DNA of 64,000 nt from Mesostigma viride (taxonomy: Eukaryota > Streptophyta > Mesostigmatophyceae > Mesostigmatales > Mesostigmataceae). Positions within the stretch are counted from its first letter, which is position 1; the number at the start of each line of letters is the position of its first letter. The notes beneath the pieces were generated by a model. The model was not told the origin of the DNA. It saw nothing but the letters and a program-made list of their open reading frames with translations, and did not search any database. The translations under genes were made by a program, and so were the position numbers. The DNA lies in the NCBI GenBank assembly GCA_009746045.1, contig RPFO01000938.1:1-64000 (forward strand), given 5' to 3'. This document shows positions 1-10,479 of this stretch, one piece after another.

Positions 1-509
1 TGTTTTCCGTGGTTCGTTGTTTGGAGAGAGTGATTCTTAGGTTACAGGGATCACGGACCTGGCTGATCAGTTTTGGTAATACGGAAAGTTGTCTTGAACA
101 GAATTTTAGAAAAATAGTACTAAAGCCAGGAATGTGCTTGCATCTTGTCTTTTTCTTGGCAGGCTAGAGTACGTAGTCTCTATCCGTTGACACCTTGTTA
201 TTATAGTATGTCCTTTGCGTGTTTGCCTTCTTTCTTCAAGGAAACCTTGGCTTGTTTGCGTTCTTGCTTTTGCACCATCGCGTCAGCTGGTTGGTCATTG
301 GCCTACTGAACTGCTTTTGAGCGCAGACTCTAGCCCATTAGCCCATTATGTCATAATTGTAGCAGAATCCCGTATCACTTGTCCTCTTCCGTCTTTTGTC
401 GTATTATGCGGTGATTCCTCCTTCGCTACCGTACCCGCAGGGTGGAGTCTATTCGTACAAGAATATATCAGTCCGCTGAGTATGGTTGGCGCTGTTCGCG
501 CAGATGCTA
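1..509. other. 5' flank of the gypsy element, no gene recognised
   Basis: AT-richer leader upstream of the first gag-like residues. I see no convincing LTR here: nothing in these bases repeats downstream of the element, so the 5' LTR is either outside the window or too diverged to see. The long open frame that crosses from 215 to 1297 has no gag character and is in a different frame from the recognisable gag, so it is not called as a gene. Confidence 0.4.
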
Positions 510-2162
510 ACGCAGATGCAGCAACAGTCGCAAACAGTTGGCTAAGCAGCAATTGGCGCTGCAGATGCGGAAGTGACCGACAGATTGGTGGCCGTAGAGG
601 GTCGTCATCTGCAGTCCACACCATGGGACGGGCAGGCATCGATGCCGGGCCCCAGTGGTGTTGCCGCGGAGCCGAGGAGCGGGACCAGCCGCCAACCTCA
701 GGTAATGCGGCGGGAAGGGCTTCGATGGAACCGGGGGTTTTGGCTGGGTCGCTAACCCAACACGACTTGCTTGGTGAGGCGGATGGTCAGCCACGGGGCG
801 AGTATACGCTGGCGCCCAGGCGCCTGCCTTTCGATCAAGCGCGAGACGGATTGCACGAGGAGAACGGGGCAGGGCTGCTGCGCGCGCGCGATGGACCCAC
901 ACAGGGGTGCACCAGGACGCATGCTGCCAGGCGGGGCCTCAATTCCGTTTGGGCGAGGCGGTGGGGCGCTGACCGGCGGGTCGACTGCACGGTGGTCAAG
1001 TGTGCCAATCGGGCGCATTCCGCCCATGGAGGACATAACCACGCCGCTGGCTTTCCGAGTACGGGAGGCAGCACGACCAAGCACGCTGGCGCAGGGACGC
1101 GCAGCTCAGCGACGACCGCCGGAGGATGCCGATGGGGTGCAGTACCCGCAAAGGGTGCGCCTCATACCGGAAGGCGCGAAGATGCCCACCCTACCACGGG
1201 TGGACATGCGCGAGAAGTTCTCCACAACCGGCAATCTGGCCACGGCTGGCGCAGGCCTACAACGCGTACAAGTCATGGATTGATCTGCAATACATGACTA
1301 CGCAAGGCGCTGTAATGCATGAGTTTGTGATGAACAACATGCATTAATTTTTCTTTCACGGCCTTACGCTGAGGCGAGTGCATGGCTAGGCTGGTGGAGC
1401 AGTGGAGAGAGGTCTCGCTGTACACGCGTCACACGGACGTGTGGTTCGGCTTCGACGGGCGTGGCCAGCCCGACTATGACAACATCATGTATGGTGTCGA
1501 CCCTGCCGAGGAACTGTGGGGCCTCCTTCGCCAGGAATACCCGGTGGAGACCATCAAGGCAGAGCGTGAGTGGCGCAGTTTCAAGATAGCCGAGGGTGAA
1601 ACCCCGGAGCAATCTTACGAGCGCCTCATGGAGTTCGCCGGCGAAGTGGAGGACTGGTCCGAAAAGCTGGCGTGTCAGAAATGGCTGCAAGCGCTAGGCT
1701 CCAAGGAGATGGAGCTGCCCACGCCGCCCAACGGCCAGCCGTGGCGATTGCGGTCACTGTGCATTGAGGTCAGGGCCATGATGCGACGACACGCGCAAGG
1801 CCGGATCTCGGTAAGCACGGTGGTGGCCGAGCTGCAGGCCAAGGTCGACGCGCTGACCAAGGCCAAGTCGGGTGAGTCGTCTGCCACAAGACAAGCGCGC
1901 CCGCAAGGCGGCCACGGTGCTAGCAGGAACCAAGGGGGTCTCGCAACGCCTCATCGCATGATGCAACCCAGGGTAACGCCGCTGGCGGCAACAAAGACGC
2001 TGCCGCCCCGACGCGAGCTGGGGGGGCACGTCCTCACAGACGAGTACTAGGACGGATGCGCGCAAATCGGGCTGCTTCCTTTGCGACAAGGATGGGCACC
2101 TTAGTCGCGAGTGTCCAAGCCGCTGCACGAAGCCGCATGGGGCAGACACGAAGTGGCACCTG
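510..2162 (+). pseudogene. gypsy gag polyprotein, frame-disrupted
   Basis: Capsid-type gag relic. The coding potential moves between frames: a Gln-rich start near 510 and the segment before a gag-like PTLPRVD stretch (about 1190) are in one frame, the next helical segment (to 1347) in a second, the long segment 1382-2050 (222 codons, with the PVETIKAEREW and YERLMEFAGEV helices usual for retrotransposon gag) in a third. The nucleocapsid zinc knuckle CFLCDKDGHLSREC at 2073-2114 is back in the frame that continues into the protease. In a working element gag coats the RNA in cytoplasmic particles. At least three one-base indels are needed to explain this, so either the copy is decayed or the assembly has indel errors. 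The 2050/2073 change could instead be a programmed frameshift, but no slippery heptamer stands out. Confidence 0.7.
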
Positions 2163-3686
2163 ATGAACAAGTGTCCAGCCGCGGGCATCAAGACGGTCCA
2201 CTTCGCCGAGATGGCGGGCAAGACCGACTCGATGGAAGCCCAGGTGGCTGCCATCAAGCATGGTGATCGAGGAGGCGACGGCGCCCCCCAACCAATTCGA
2301 GACGGTGTACCGGGAGGACCCATTCTGGCGCCCATGCCGGGTGACGTCGAGATCAACGCTGCGGAGGCTACCAAAGGCAAGCAGGCACGCAGCCCGCTTT
2401 CTTTTCAGCAGGCACCCATGTTGCCTGCCGGGCAGTTGCCCGCGTCCTTTTCCATGCCGCTGGCTGGGGTGCAATCTGCTTTTGAGCATGCGAACCCTGC
2501 TGGGCTGGAGCAGCGTAGGCGATTGGCGCCTGTGTACCCAATGCCGTTCATTGTGGACGTACCCATGTTTTCAGCACGGCAGGTGGTCGACACCTTCGGG
2601 CAGAAGGGGGTTGAGTGGCTGGGGTCGGTTGTGTCCGAGATCCAGTTGTTCGCAGATGGGCATGATGTGCGCACCTTGCGCAATTCTGAGTCCGTCACCT
2701 ACGGGCGCCAGCCGGTAGAAGCCGCAGTGCCCGTGGTGCAAGCGGGAGTGGTCAGCACAAGTAGCCAGCAGCGCACTAGTGCAGTTCCCCAGGTTCCCAC
2801 GGTGGTTCCATACCCCAATGGTGAGCCGTCCATGGCGTTCCAAGCAGTTGGAGCCTGTGGAGATGTATGGAGCGACATGGTGACATGTCCGTTGGTTGGC
2901 GCAGTCAAGCTTGATAGCGGTGCTCAGCCGCTAGTCATCAGCACGGACTTGGCCACCATGCTGAACCTGACCTACGAGAACGGTGGCTTAGTGGAAAGCC
3001 CCGTGTCTGTGTCAGGTTGGCAGGGTCCGGCTAGTAAGCCGTACGCTATGACGGCGGTTAAAGTCAACGTGATTTTCAATCCGTTGCGCGCCTCTAGCAT
3101 GACCACCGTGTCCGCGTATGCGCTGGTGGTCAACAAGTGTGGATATTCCGCACTACTCGGGGTGGATGTCCTTGCTCGCGCCATGGTTCAGGTGGACTAT
3201 AGGGCGGAGGAGGCATCTTACATCCCTGATTGGGATGGGGCTGGCCTGAAGCGGGCCAGCGTGCCGGTCTCATGCTTCAGTTCTTCAGCCGGGGCTGCAC
3301 GCCTCAACCCTTCCGCGGCTGCGGGCGTGGTGGAGGTCAGCATGGTGGAGGTACGGGCGGCGGGCTCATCGGCGTGGGACAAGCATCGGACGGTGCTGCC
3401 CCAGCCAACGGCGAGCATTGCCAAGATGCGCACGCAGTGGTCGCTGGATGCTGTGACGTCCACGCGGCAGCTGGCTATGCGCAAGCGGGTAACTGAAGCC
3501 GTCATCACCATTCCTCAGATGGCCAGCCATGGCCTCACTTTGCTGCAACCGGGTGTCTCGGAGGCCCAAGGTAATTTTTCTGCTGCAATCTTACCGCAGG
3601 CCCCTGATTTTGCCAAGGGTGCGGTAGTGTTGGAACTGTTTGCGGGGATCGGAGGGGGCATTGCAGGCTTTTTGGCCGCAGGCGGC
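2163..3686 (+). CDS. gypsy retropepsin plus N-terminal part of DNA methyltransferase (split by copia insertion)
   Basis: Open frame continuous upstream with the gag zinc knuckle. Residues about 245-355 form an aspartic protease: VKLDSGAQPLVIS carries the catalytic D-S-G-A, and SALLGVDVLARAMVQVDY is the second hydrophobic-Gly strand typical of retropepsins. From about 3620 the frame reads VVLELFAGIGGGIAGFLAAGG, which is C5-methyltransferase motif I (SAM-binding F-x-G-x-G) in near-canonical form. At 3687 the frame runs into the copia LTR and ends at an accidental stop (3731). The frame is 0 modulo 3, the same as the downstream methyltransferase segment beginning at 10485, so the two parts were one polyprotein before the insertion. 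The protease would process Gag-Pol. Confidence 0.8.
3682..3686. repeat. Target-site duplication GCGGC, left copy
   Basis: GCGGC directly before the 5' LTR, repeated at 10480-10484 directly after the 3' LTR. Five bases is the usual copia/gypsy integrase footprint. It proves insertion into the methyltransferase codons. Confidence 0.95.
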
Positions 3687-4269
3687 TGTTATATTATAGG
3701 TTTCAGCTCGCAGTCACATGGAAATAATTAATGATTGTGTGCCGGTACTTAGCCATTTTGTGGTTCGAGGCGTTCGGGTTAATTCGGCGCATTGGGACTT
3801 AGCCGTTTTGAGGTTCGGCTGAATTTTGGCTTGTGTGATCCACAACGATTTAAGTTACGCTGTGTGCGTTATGCCTCGTGAGTTACGCCCTAGACTTTGG
3901 CTGTGAGGCACTGGTCCGGTACTGAGGTGCGGACTAGGATTCTGGGTACTGCCGGCTGGCGTGACAAGTGGCGAGATACTGGTGTGTGTCGATTGGTCGG
4001 TACTCGGCTGGTGTGTTGTAACGGAGATGTGTAACGGAGATGCGTTCCCAGGCTTGCGTCGGTGCCTAGCGCTGCAGGCTAGCCTAGCCGCCTGACAGAC
4101 GATGATGATCCAAAAGCCAGCATTGTGTTGCGGCGGTCCAACGGTTGTTGCTGCTATGCTGGCAATGGCTATGGTTGCGCTGGTAAATTAAGCTGGGGGC
4201 TTGGCTCTGAGTTTGTAACCTGATTACCGTAAAATTATCATTTAATAAAATTCGAACTCGATTTTAACA
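3687..4269 (+). repeat. Copia 5' LTR
   Basis: 583 bases, starts TGTTATATTATAGG and ends CGATTTTAACA. It differs from the 3' copy only at two positions near 3786-3790 (CGGCGC versus CAGCGA). AATAAA near the end is a plausible polyadenylation signal. LTRs carry the promoter and terminator of the element. Confidence 0.96.
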
Positions 4270-4309
4270 TGTACTAGGACGGGGTTAATTAATAAGGAAA
4301 AACGTAGCA

Positions 4310-5283
4310 ATGTCGGATCAAGAACAAGAAGAGACGGATTCGAGAAAGCGTACTGGGTGGAAGGATTTAAGAAATGAGAAGAATTTGATAGAGCTGTGCA
4401 AAACACGAGTCGGGACAATTCCTCTTGATGCGGCAGTGACATTGGTAGAGGATTTCTGTGACAGGTTTGAGGCGTTTGTGGCGGATCATGCAGATAAAAC
4501 CGAGGATCTGTATGGGCTATTCCGGGATGCCGGAATGTTTAGAGCCGACAACGCCATTCTAGTAAATTGCCTGCGCTCCTGCCGTGACGAGAAAATCGAG
4601 GGCGCTGCAATTGGAGGTAGGTTGCGTGCAGCACTTCTTGAATCGAAAGCATCTGCCAAGTCTCGTCATGTTGGCATTTATAATTGGGTGCCGAAGCGTC
4701 CCTACACACTCGACCTTCTCGCTTTGAGAAATGCGAGAAACGAGAGTGTAAAGGATGGCATTCCGGTGGTGGAACTGGCGGTGGTGGACCGTTATGTTCG
4801 CAATGCCAAGGACCTTAATTTCCAGAATGCCATGGCAGCTCTCAAGCGTGAGAAAGCCGAGGATGATCTCAATAAGGCGATTGAGGTTATCACGGGCATT
4901 GTCGAGGGTGAGGAGAGGGACATGGTGGCCCAACTGCGGGCCCAAGGTAAGCTCAATGAGCTGGGTCTGATTTCCCCTGCATTACCGCCTGTCGCTGTGA
5001 ATTCCATTCCTTCTTCTGGTGGTGCCCAAGGTGGTGCTGCTAAAGCGCCGGATGGGGGCAAGGTGGCCGCCATTGCGGGCGGTGGTGGCTCTAGCGGCGC
5101 GGGGCCCAGCGGGCCTCGGGGCAATGGGGGCCCGATGCGTAGGGGCAATAAGGGCAGCTTCAGCCGAGCGCAGCGCATGCCTGGGAAGCGATGGCAGCAA
5201 GGTAGCAGCAGCCATACCCGCAGCAGCAGCAGCATGCACAACAGCCTGCAGCTGCGTCGCCGTATCAGCAGCAACAGCGCTCG

Positions 5284-5317
<34 letters not shown>

Positions 5318-5529
5318 GTGCACAGCCGGCGGTGCATGGGGCATGCTTTGTGTGTGGGAAGTCGGGACACATGGCAGCCAATTGCTATCACAGGCACAAG
5401 GACACTCTCCAGGCACGCAGCAACGCCAACTCGCAAGCACCAGCGGTGTGTCACAGGTGTGGGCAGCCAGGGCACTTTGCGAGGGACACTCACCTGTGCC
5501 CAGCGGCCCAGGGCGGTGGCCGTAGGTGA
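4310..5529 (+). CDS. copia Gag (one frame change at about 5200)
   Basis: Starts at ATG 4310, 40 bases after the LTR. The first 300 residues are helical and charged without a family I can name, followed by a Gly/Ala-rich linker. A polyglutamine tract encoded by a CAG run (about 5205-5320) and two zinc knuckles follow: CFVCGKSGHMAANC (5341-5382) and CHRCGQPGHFARDTHLC. The polyGln and knuckles are one frame away from the N-terminal part, so one base has been gained or lost next to the CAG repeat, at about 5195-5205. The knuckle frame ends at UGA 5527-5529. Gag packages the RNA. The unshifted frame ends at 5533 and turns the CAG run into polySer. Confidence 0.85.
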
Positions 5530-5533
5530 CTAG
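5527..5533 (+). promoter_or_regulatory. Candidate stop-codon readthrough signal UGA-CUAG between gag and pol
   Basis: The gag stop is TGA followed directly by CTAG, and the pol frame continues in the same frame with no other stop. UGA followed by CUA(G) is a well-established leaky context in animal genes and in alphaviruses. Same-frame gag and pol around one stop is the layout expected of readthrough expression, which sets the Gag:Pol ratio. Function here is inferred. Confidence 0.6.
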
Positions 5534-8500
5534 GTGAGGTTGGCATGCGGGCTGGTGCAGGGGAGGCCAGCTCGACCCCCCAGGTGTACTCACCCTACCT
5601 GGGTGCTCAGGTGGCGGTGCTAGCAGGCACTAGGGAGAAGGGGGGCCACCTGGAGCATGGGACAGCTGCAGAAGGGGGAAGGGCAGTGTCTCAGGGGATG
5701 GGGAATGAGTGGGTTGGAGGCGCTGCAGGGGGGCACACCGCAGCGGGCGGGCCGCCGGTAGGTGGTACCTCACCAGACCCTAGTTCAGCACATGTGAATG
5801 GTGCGGCGTGCGGTGAGGCAGCCGGGTCGCTCAGTGTACTTAACATGGCCACACGGTTACACAAAGCACTAGGGCATGGGCATGCGGGTGAGGAGTGGGC
5901 AGCCATGCTAGGGTTCACAGACTTAGTGGATATGTGCAAGCAGGTGTGGTTAAGGTGTCGCAAATGTCAGGAGCGGGCACCTAAACCGCACAAGTTCCAT
6001 GCACGTAGGCCAGAGTTTGAGCGAGGTGTGGTGCAGTGTGATGTATTCATGTATGACGACAGAGACTACGTGCTTGCAGTGGGCAGGTTCTCCAGGTACA
6101 AGGTCATGGTGCCACTTGAGCGCAAGCTGAAGGAGCACTTGTGTGATGCATTGCGTCTCCTCAGGTCCAAGTTTGGTGTGGCATCTGTGTTGGAGTGCGA
6201 TCAGCAGTTTGAGTGCTGTGTGGGTGAGCCGGGTGTGGGGAAGATAGAACTTGCTGGGGTAGCTGACCACGAGCACCAGGGTCTTGTCGAGCGCCACATA
6301 CAGACATCGAAGCAGGTGATGGCATGCATGGAGAAGATGAGAACAGGCTCGTATCGTGAGAGGCTGGTGATCTGCAATGAGATAGAGCAATGTCTCAACA
6401 ACCGTGTAATGGTCAAGGTGTTGGGTGGGCAGGTGGCAGTCACGCCTAAGGGAGTGGAGATGGGCTTGTTGTCACCTGAGGCTGTGGAAGAGTACAGGGA
6501 TTATTTGAGCGATCGTTACGTGCGCATGGTAAAGATGGACCTGCGACGTGGACAGGTTTATGTGCCGTGCGTGAACGCCAGGGTCTGGGCCTACGCGGAG
6601 GGCAGTCATGGAAAACGGGGCCTATGGAGAGGTCCCGGTGTGGTCAAGGAGATCGATCCTGATCACATGCTTGCTTCGGTAGCGCTAGAGGACAGTTGCT
6701 ACGACAAGCTGCTAGCGTGGAAACACCTGCGCCCCTACTATGACGGGCTGGGGCCGCCAGACCCACCCGCTGAGGAAGGTGTTAGGGACCCCAGTGTGCA
6801 GGCTGGGGGTGAGGCGGGGGATCCCGGGGCTGCAGGGGGGGTGAGGGAGGGGGGTGGGCCTGATCAACCTACTCGCTCCCTTTCGCCGGAAGCTGGGTTG
6901 CCACCTTCCAAGGGCGGTCCCGCTAGCGTGGGGTCGGGCGGTTCGGGGGTTGCCCCAGCCGTTGACGACCAGGAGAAGCAGCGCGCCGCGGTACTAGCCC
7001 GCCTAGTGGAGCGCCTGCAGGAAGCTCGACGCGCTGCCACGGTGGGCGAGCAGCGGCAGTTGGGGGGCAACATCTCGCGGGCCGGCAAGGAGCGGGTGGC
7101 CGAAGGTGGGATGGTACCACGGTCCGGTGAGGCGGGTGAGCCAGCCGAAGGTGGGGTTGCACGGGCCGGCGATGCTGGGGCATTGACCGCAGGTGCGGGG
7201 CAGCAGGCTGGTGGCGTTGGCGGGTTGGCCGACGCGGGGCCTATATTGCCGAGTGAGGGCGACAGCCCCATGGACGACAGCGAGGCTGTCGAGGAGAGAG
7301 GTGAGCCAGGTGAGCTGGTGGCTGCGGTCTCTAAGCTTGCCAACTGGTATTCGGACGGGCTGGGTAGTTGTCGATTGGAAGTGGACACTGACGCGGTGGT
7401 GTGCTTGCTGGGTGAGGGAGTAGCCAGGCATCTGCCGTGCACTGCGTCCAGGTGGAGGTATGTGGAGGACTTCTCCGGGTTAGTGAGGATGCCGGTGCGG
7501 GGTGAGGTAATGCTGACGATCTTGGGGAGAGAGACGCCGTTTTGCGTGCTCGAGGGGTATGATGGACCCGCCATTTTGGGACTTCCTTTCCTGGACCATC
7601 CTGATGTGCGGATTCAGAGCTCATTGCTAACCCGAGTAGGTCACGGGTCGATAGAGCTACAGTCTTACAAGTCAGTCGAGCCTCTCAGTCGCATTTGCAG
7701 CACAGTGGCTAGGCTAGCAGCACTGTCGGGTACGGAGGGTGTAGCGTGGGGCGCTGATCTCCCGCCAGCTGCTGACCTGGTTATGCCTGCATTACTGCAT
7801 CCCAACAGCCTAGGAATCACTGAGAGGGACATAGCCGCACATTCCCCGATCACATTCCCTGAGCTTGTACTGCAGATGTCAACGCCTAGTGGGTTCTCGA
7901 GCTGGTGGTGTGCATTCCGTAAGGCACTTGAGGAGTGGCAGGGCTACGGGGTGTATGAACCGCTTGACACGGTGCCGAAGGGGGCTAGGGTGCTTCCGCT
8001 GAAGATGGTGCTGTCCCACAAGGTGAAGGCAGGTGTGGAGATCTGCTACGTGAGGCCGGTATCACAAGAGTTTGCAGGTACTAGCCCGCTGGCCAAGGAG
8101 GAGCTCTACACCCCAGGGATGGCATGGGACACGTTCAGGATGGTTAGCATGATTTTTCTTAGCTTTCTGGACGAAGGCAAGGACTACGCGTGTGCGTCCA
8201 TTGATGTCAAGCGCGCATTCCCTAACTCTAGCGAGGAAGTGGCGCAAGAGGTGTGGGAGGGTACTCCGCCTCTAGTGGTGCAGACGCCGCCGTTCTGGAA
8301 GGAGGTGGTCACGTCTGAGTTCATGGGTCTGTGCAAGGCTATAGAGGGTCTGCAGAGCGCGTCGATTGTTTGGAGGATAACCCTCATGCGTGCGTTGGGT
8401 GAGATCGCAGAGTTTGAGGTATCTCCCTACGACCCATCGTTGTTCGTGGCGCGGATGCCGTCTGGTCCTATGTTTGTACAACTGCATGGGGATGACTTGC

Positions 8501-8793
8501 GTGTCATTGCTTCGCGGTCAGCCTTGCATGCATTCTATGCTGACATTGGGCGGCGGTTCCCAGTGGGTGAGTTGCAGCAATTGGGGCCGCAGACGCCACG
8601 GGTGTTTGCGGGGTGGTGCAAACCCTGCGGGTGGTGTCGGGTAAGCACCGGATGCACTTGGGTATTCCTGACAAGTACAGGGAGGAGCTCATGCGCGATG
8701 TGGAGGAGTTGTGCGCCAAGGGTTTGTGGAGCAGATTGCGTGGCAAGCTCGGCTGGATGGCAGCGGTGTGTGGGCCTGACCTGCTGGTGTTAA
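5530..8793 (+). CDS. copia Pol: integrase, protease-like domain, reverse transcriptase (frame lost near 8612)
   Basis: First ATG is 5545, but the frame is open from the gag UGA. In order: integrase zinc region (LHKALGHGH...CRKC, about 5850-5970); integrase core with Asp in VVQCDVFMYDD (about 6040), Asp in LECDQQFE (about 6195) and Glu in HQGLVERH (about 6280); a Gly/Pro/Ala-rich linker (6740-7300); a retropepsin-like segment with EVDTDAVVCLL and AILGLPFLDH (7375-7600); and copia RT (7860-8620) with SIDVKRAFP and LHGDDLR in place of the usual YVDD. The protease-like domain after integrase is not the usual copia order (gag-PR-IN-RT). The frame is left near 8612 by one missing G in a G run; RNase H continues in the next frame. 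Confidence 0.85.
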   Translation, partial: LGEVGMRAGAGEASSTPQVYSPYLGAQVAVLAGTREKGGHLEHGTAAEGGRAVSQGMGNEWVGGAAGGHTAAGGPPVGGTSPDPSSAHVNGAACGEAAGSLSVLNMATRLHKALGHGHAGEEWAAMLGFTDLVDMCKQVWLRCRKCQERAPKPHKFHARRPEFERGVVQCDVFMYDDRDYVLAVGRFSRYKVMVPLERKLKEHLCDALRLLRSKFGVASVLECDQQFECCVGEPGVGKIELAGVADHEHQGLVERHIQTSKQVMACMEKMRTGSYRERLVICNEIEQCLNNRVMVKVLGGQVAVTPKGVEMGLLSPEAVEEYRDYLSDRYVRMVKMDLRRGQVYVPCVNARVWAYAEGSHGKRGLWRGPGVVKEIDPDHMLASVALEDSCYDKLLAWKHLRPYYDGLGPPDPPAEEGVRDPSVQAGGEAGDPGAAGGVREGGGPDQPTRSLSPEAGLPPSKGGPASVGSGGSGVAPAVDDQEKQRAAVLARLVERLQEARRAATVGEQRQLGGNISRAGKERVAEGGMVPRSGEAGEPAEGGVARAGDAGALTAGAGQQAGGVGGLADAGPILPSEGDSPMDDSEAVEERGEPGELVAAVSKLANWYSDGLGSCRLEVDTDAVVCLLGEGVARHLPCTASRWRYVEDFSGLVRMPVRGEVMLTILGRETPFCVLEGYDGPAILGLPFLDHPDVRIQSSLLTRVGHGSIELQSYKSVEPLSRICSTVARLAALSGTEGVAWGADLPPAADLVMPALLHPNSLGITERDIAAHSPITFPELVLQMSTPSGFSSWWCAFRKALEEWQGYGVYEPLDTVPKGARVLPLKMVLSHKVKAGVEICYVRPVSQEFAGTSPLAKEELYTPGMAWDTFRMVSMIFLSFLDEGKDYACASIDVKRAFPNSSEEVAQEVWEGTPPLVVQTPPFWKEVVTSEFMGLCKAIEGLQSASIVWRITLMRALGEIAEFEVSPYDPSLFVARMPSGPMFVQLHGDDLRVIASRSALHAFYADIGRRFPVGELQQLGPQTPRVFAGWCKPCGWCRVSTGCTWVFLTSTGRSSCAMWRSCAPRVCGADCVASSAGWQRCVGLTCWC

Positions 8794-9422
8794 GTAGGAC
8801 TGTGGATGAGGTGTTGGCTCTCGTTTCTCCGTCTGTGATCAAGCAGTATGTTGCTGAGAGCCAGGGTGTAGTACTTTCTGGTTTGTCTCTTTCTCAGCCG
8901 ATTGTGTTGCATTGCTTTGCTGACACGTCTGGCGAGGGCAGGGAGCTCACCAAGACGAGAGCTCGCATGGGCGGCTTGTTTGTGCTCTCCAACCCCAAGG
9001 GCAATGGTTCGCTCTGTGGGTGGTACTCTAGGTTGTGCCGCAGGGTGGCAGTTGGATCGGATACCAATGAGTGTCGCGGGGTGTGTGAGTGCATCAAGGC
9101 GTCCCTGTATCTAGAGCAATTTCTGCGCTGGATGGGCAAGTGGCTGGATGCTCGTTTGGTACTGACCACGACTGTGCATACCGACAGTCAGCCGCTTGTG
9201 AGTTTCATTCTCAACAGCCTGTCCAGGACGCGCGACCTGGATTTCCTACTACTCAAGGAACTGTCATACGCAGTGAGCGTGCTTCATCTACCTGGGAAGC
9301 TCAACCCGGCTGATGCGCTGACCAAGCTGTTCGCTGGGGCGCGCGACCAGTATCGCCTCCTGCGGATGGTCATGGGGGGCTCTCTCGGGGATCTGCAAGG
9401 ACTGCTGGAGGGTTTGATGTAG
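8613..9422 (+). CDS. copia Pol C-terminal part: RT end and RNase H
   Basis: Continues RT one frame away from the preceding segment (joining at about 8612, where FAG is followed by VVQTLRVVSGKHR). RNase H acidic residues are visible in VLHCFADTSGE, CECIKASLYLEQFL and VHTDSQPL, followed by the copia-type ending LNPADALTKLF. GTG at 8613 is the first codon of the open frame, not a real start. RNase H removes the RNA strand during reverse transcription. Confidence 0.85.
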   Translation: MVQTLRVVSGKHRMHLGIPDKYREELMRDVEELCAKGLWSRLRGKLGWMAAVCGPDLLVLSRTVDEVLALVSPSVIKQYVAESQGVVLSGLSLSQPIVLHCFADTSGEGRELTKTRARMGGLFVLSNPKGNGSLCGWYSRLCRRVAVGSDTNECRGVCECIKASLYLEQFLRWMGKWLDARLVLTTTVHTDSQPLVSFILNSLSRTRDLDFLLLKELSYAVSVLHLPGKLNPADALTKLFAGARDQYRLLRMVMGGSLGDLQGLLEGLM

Positions 9423-9896
9423 ATCTGGGCAATGGACCATGTGGCATGAGAATTTCAGGCTGGCAGGCGTTGGGACGCATTACATGTGGGCTGGGAATGA
9501 CCCCTGGATCGAGCCCATCTCAGGATGACCCAGTACGGTTGGATAACTCTATCTTGGTGGGGATGTACCTGATGGGATGGTCCTGGGTTGAGGACCTGAT
9601 CGGAGGCGGGGACTGTGGTTGGTGATGTGTGAAAGTCCGTGGGTTCAGGGTGTGGTTGGTGTTGGAGCCGAGGGTGGTCTTTTGATCAGTCTTGTATTCT
9701 CGCTTGCTTACTTGACTTACTGACAGATGCTGGTTGTACTACCAGGGCGTGAATGGGCGCCAAGTGAGGGGTGCGGACTCCCCTAGTACATAGCGTCCTG
9801 TGTTAGTGCTTCCTGGTGAGGTGTCTGTCGGTTACTCTCGAGCTGAGTGAGATAATGATTGGTGGGATGTGTGACTGCTCGGGAAAAAGCGGCTGG
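9423..9896 (+). other. copia 3' untranslated region and polypurine tract
   Basis: No ORF or structure recognised. It ends with GGGAAAAAGCGGC immediately before the 3' LTR, a weak polypurine tract that would prime plus-strand synthesis. Confidence 0.6.
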
Positions 9897-10479
9897 TGTT
9901 ATATTATAGGTTTCAGCTCGCAGTCACATGGAAATAATTAATGATTGTGTGCCGGTACTTAGCCATTTTGTGGTTCGAGGCGTTCGGGTTAATTCAGCGA
10001 ATTGGGACTTAGCCGTTTTGAGGTTCGGCTGAATTTTGGCTTGTGTGATCCACAACGATTTAAGTTACGCTGTGTGCGTTATGCCTCGTGAGTTACGCCC
10101 TAGACTTTGGCTGTGAGGCACTGGTCCGGTACTGAGGTGCGGACTAGGATTCTGGGTACTGCCGGCTGGCGTGACAAGTGGCGAGATACTGGTGTGTGTC
10201 GATTGGTCGGTACTCGGCTGGTGTGTTGTAACGGAGATGTGTAACGGAGATGCGTTCCCAGGCTTGCGTCGGTGCCTAGCGCTGCAGGCTAGCCTAGCCG
10301 CCTGACAGACGATGATGATCCAAAAGCCAGCATTGTGTTGCGGCGGTCCAACGGTTGTTGCTGCTATGCTGGCAATGGCTATGGTTGCGCTGGTAAATTA
10401 AGCTGGGGGCTTGGCTCTGAGTTTGTAACCTGATTACCGTAAAATTATCATTTAATAAAATTCGAACTCGATTTTAACA
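9897..10479 (+). repeat. Copia 3' LTR
   Basis: 583 bases, same ends as the 5' copy, two mismatches in total. It is followed directly by GCGGC, the right target-site duplication (10480-10484). Confidence 0.96.

Larger units (their letters stand above)
3687..10479 (+). mobile_element. Complete Ty1/copia-type LTR retrotransposon nested in the gypsy element
   Basis: Two 583-base LTRs with TG...CA ends and 581/583 identity by eye, flanked by GCGGC, enclose gag (from 4310), a UGA-separated pol (from 5530) with integrase, protease-like, RT and RNase H regions (to 9422), and a 474-base 3' leader. Integrase before RT and the RT motifs (SIDVKRAFPNS, LCKAIEGLQSASIVW) are copia-type. Two one-base frame changes (about 5200 in gag, about 8612 in pol) contrast with near-identical LTRs, so they are recent lesions or assembly errors. 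The base right after the 5' LTR is not the TGG of a standard tRNA primer site (it reads TGTACTAGGAC), so the primer is unknown. Confidence 0.93.

Noticed and set aside
215-1297. 360-codon plus frame near the window start
   Set aside because: Gag-like segments in this region lie in the other two frames; this one has no conserved feature.
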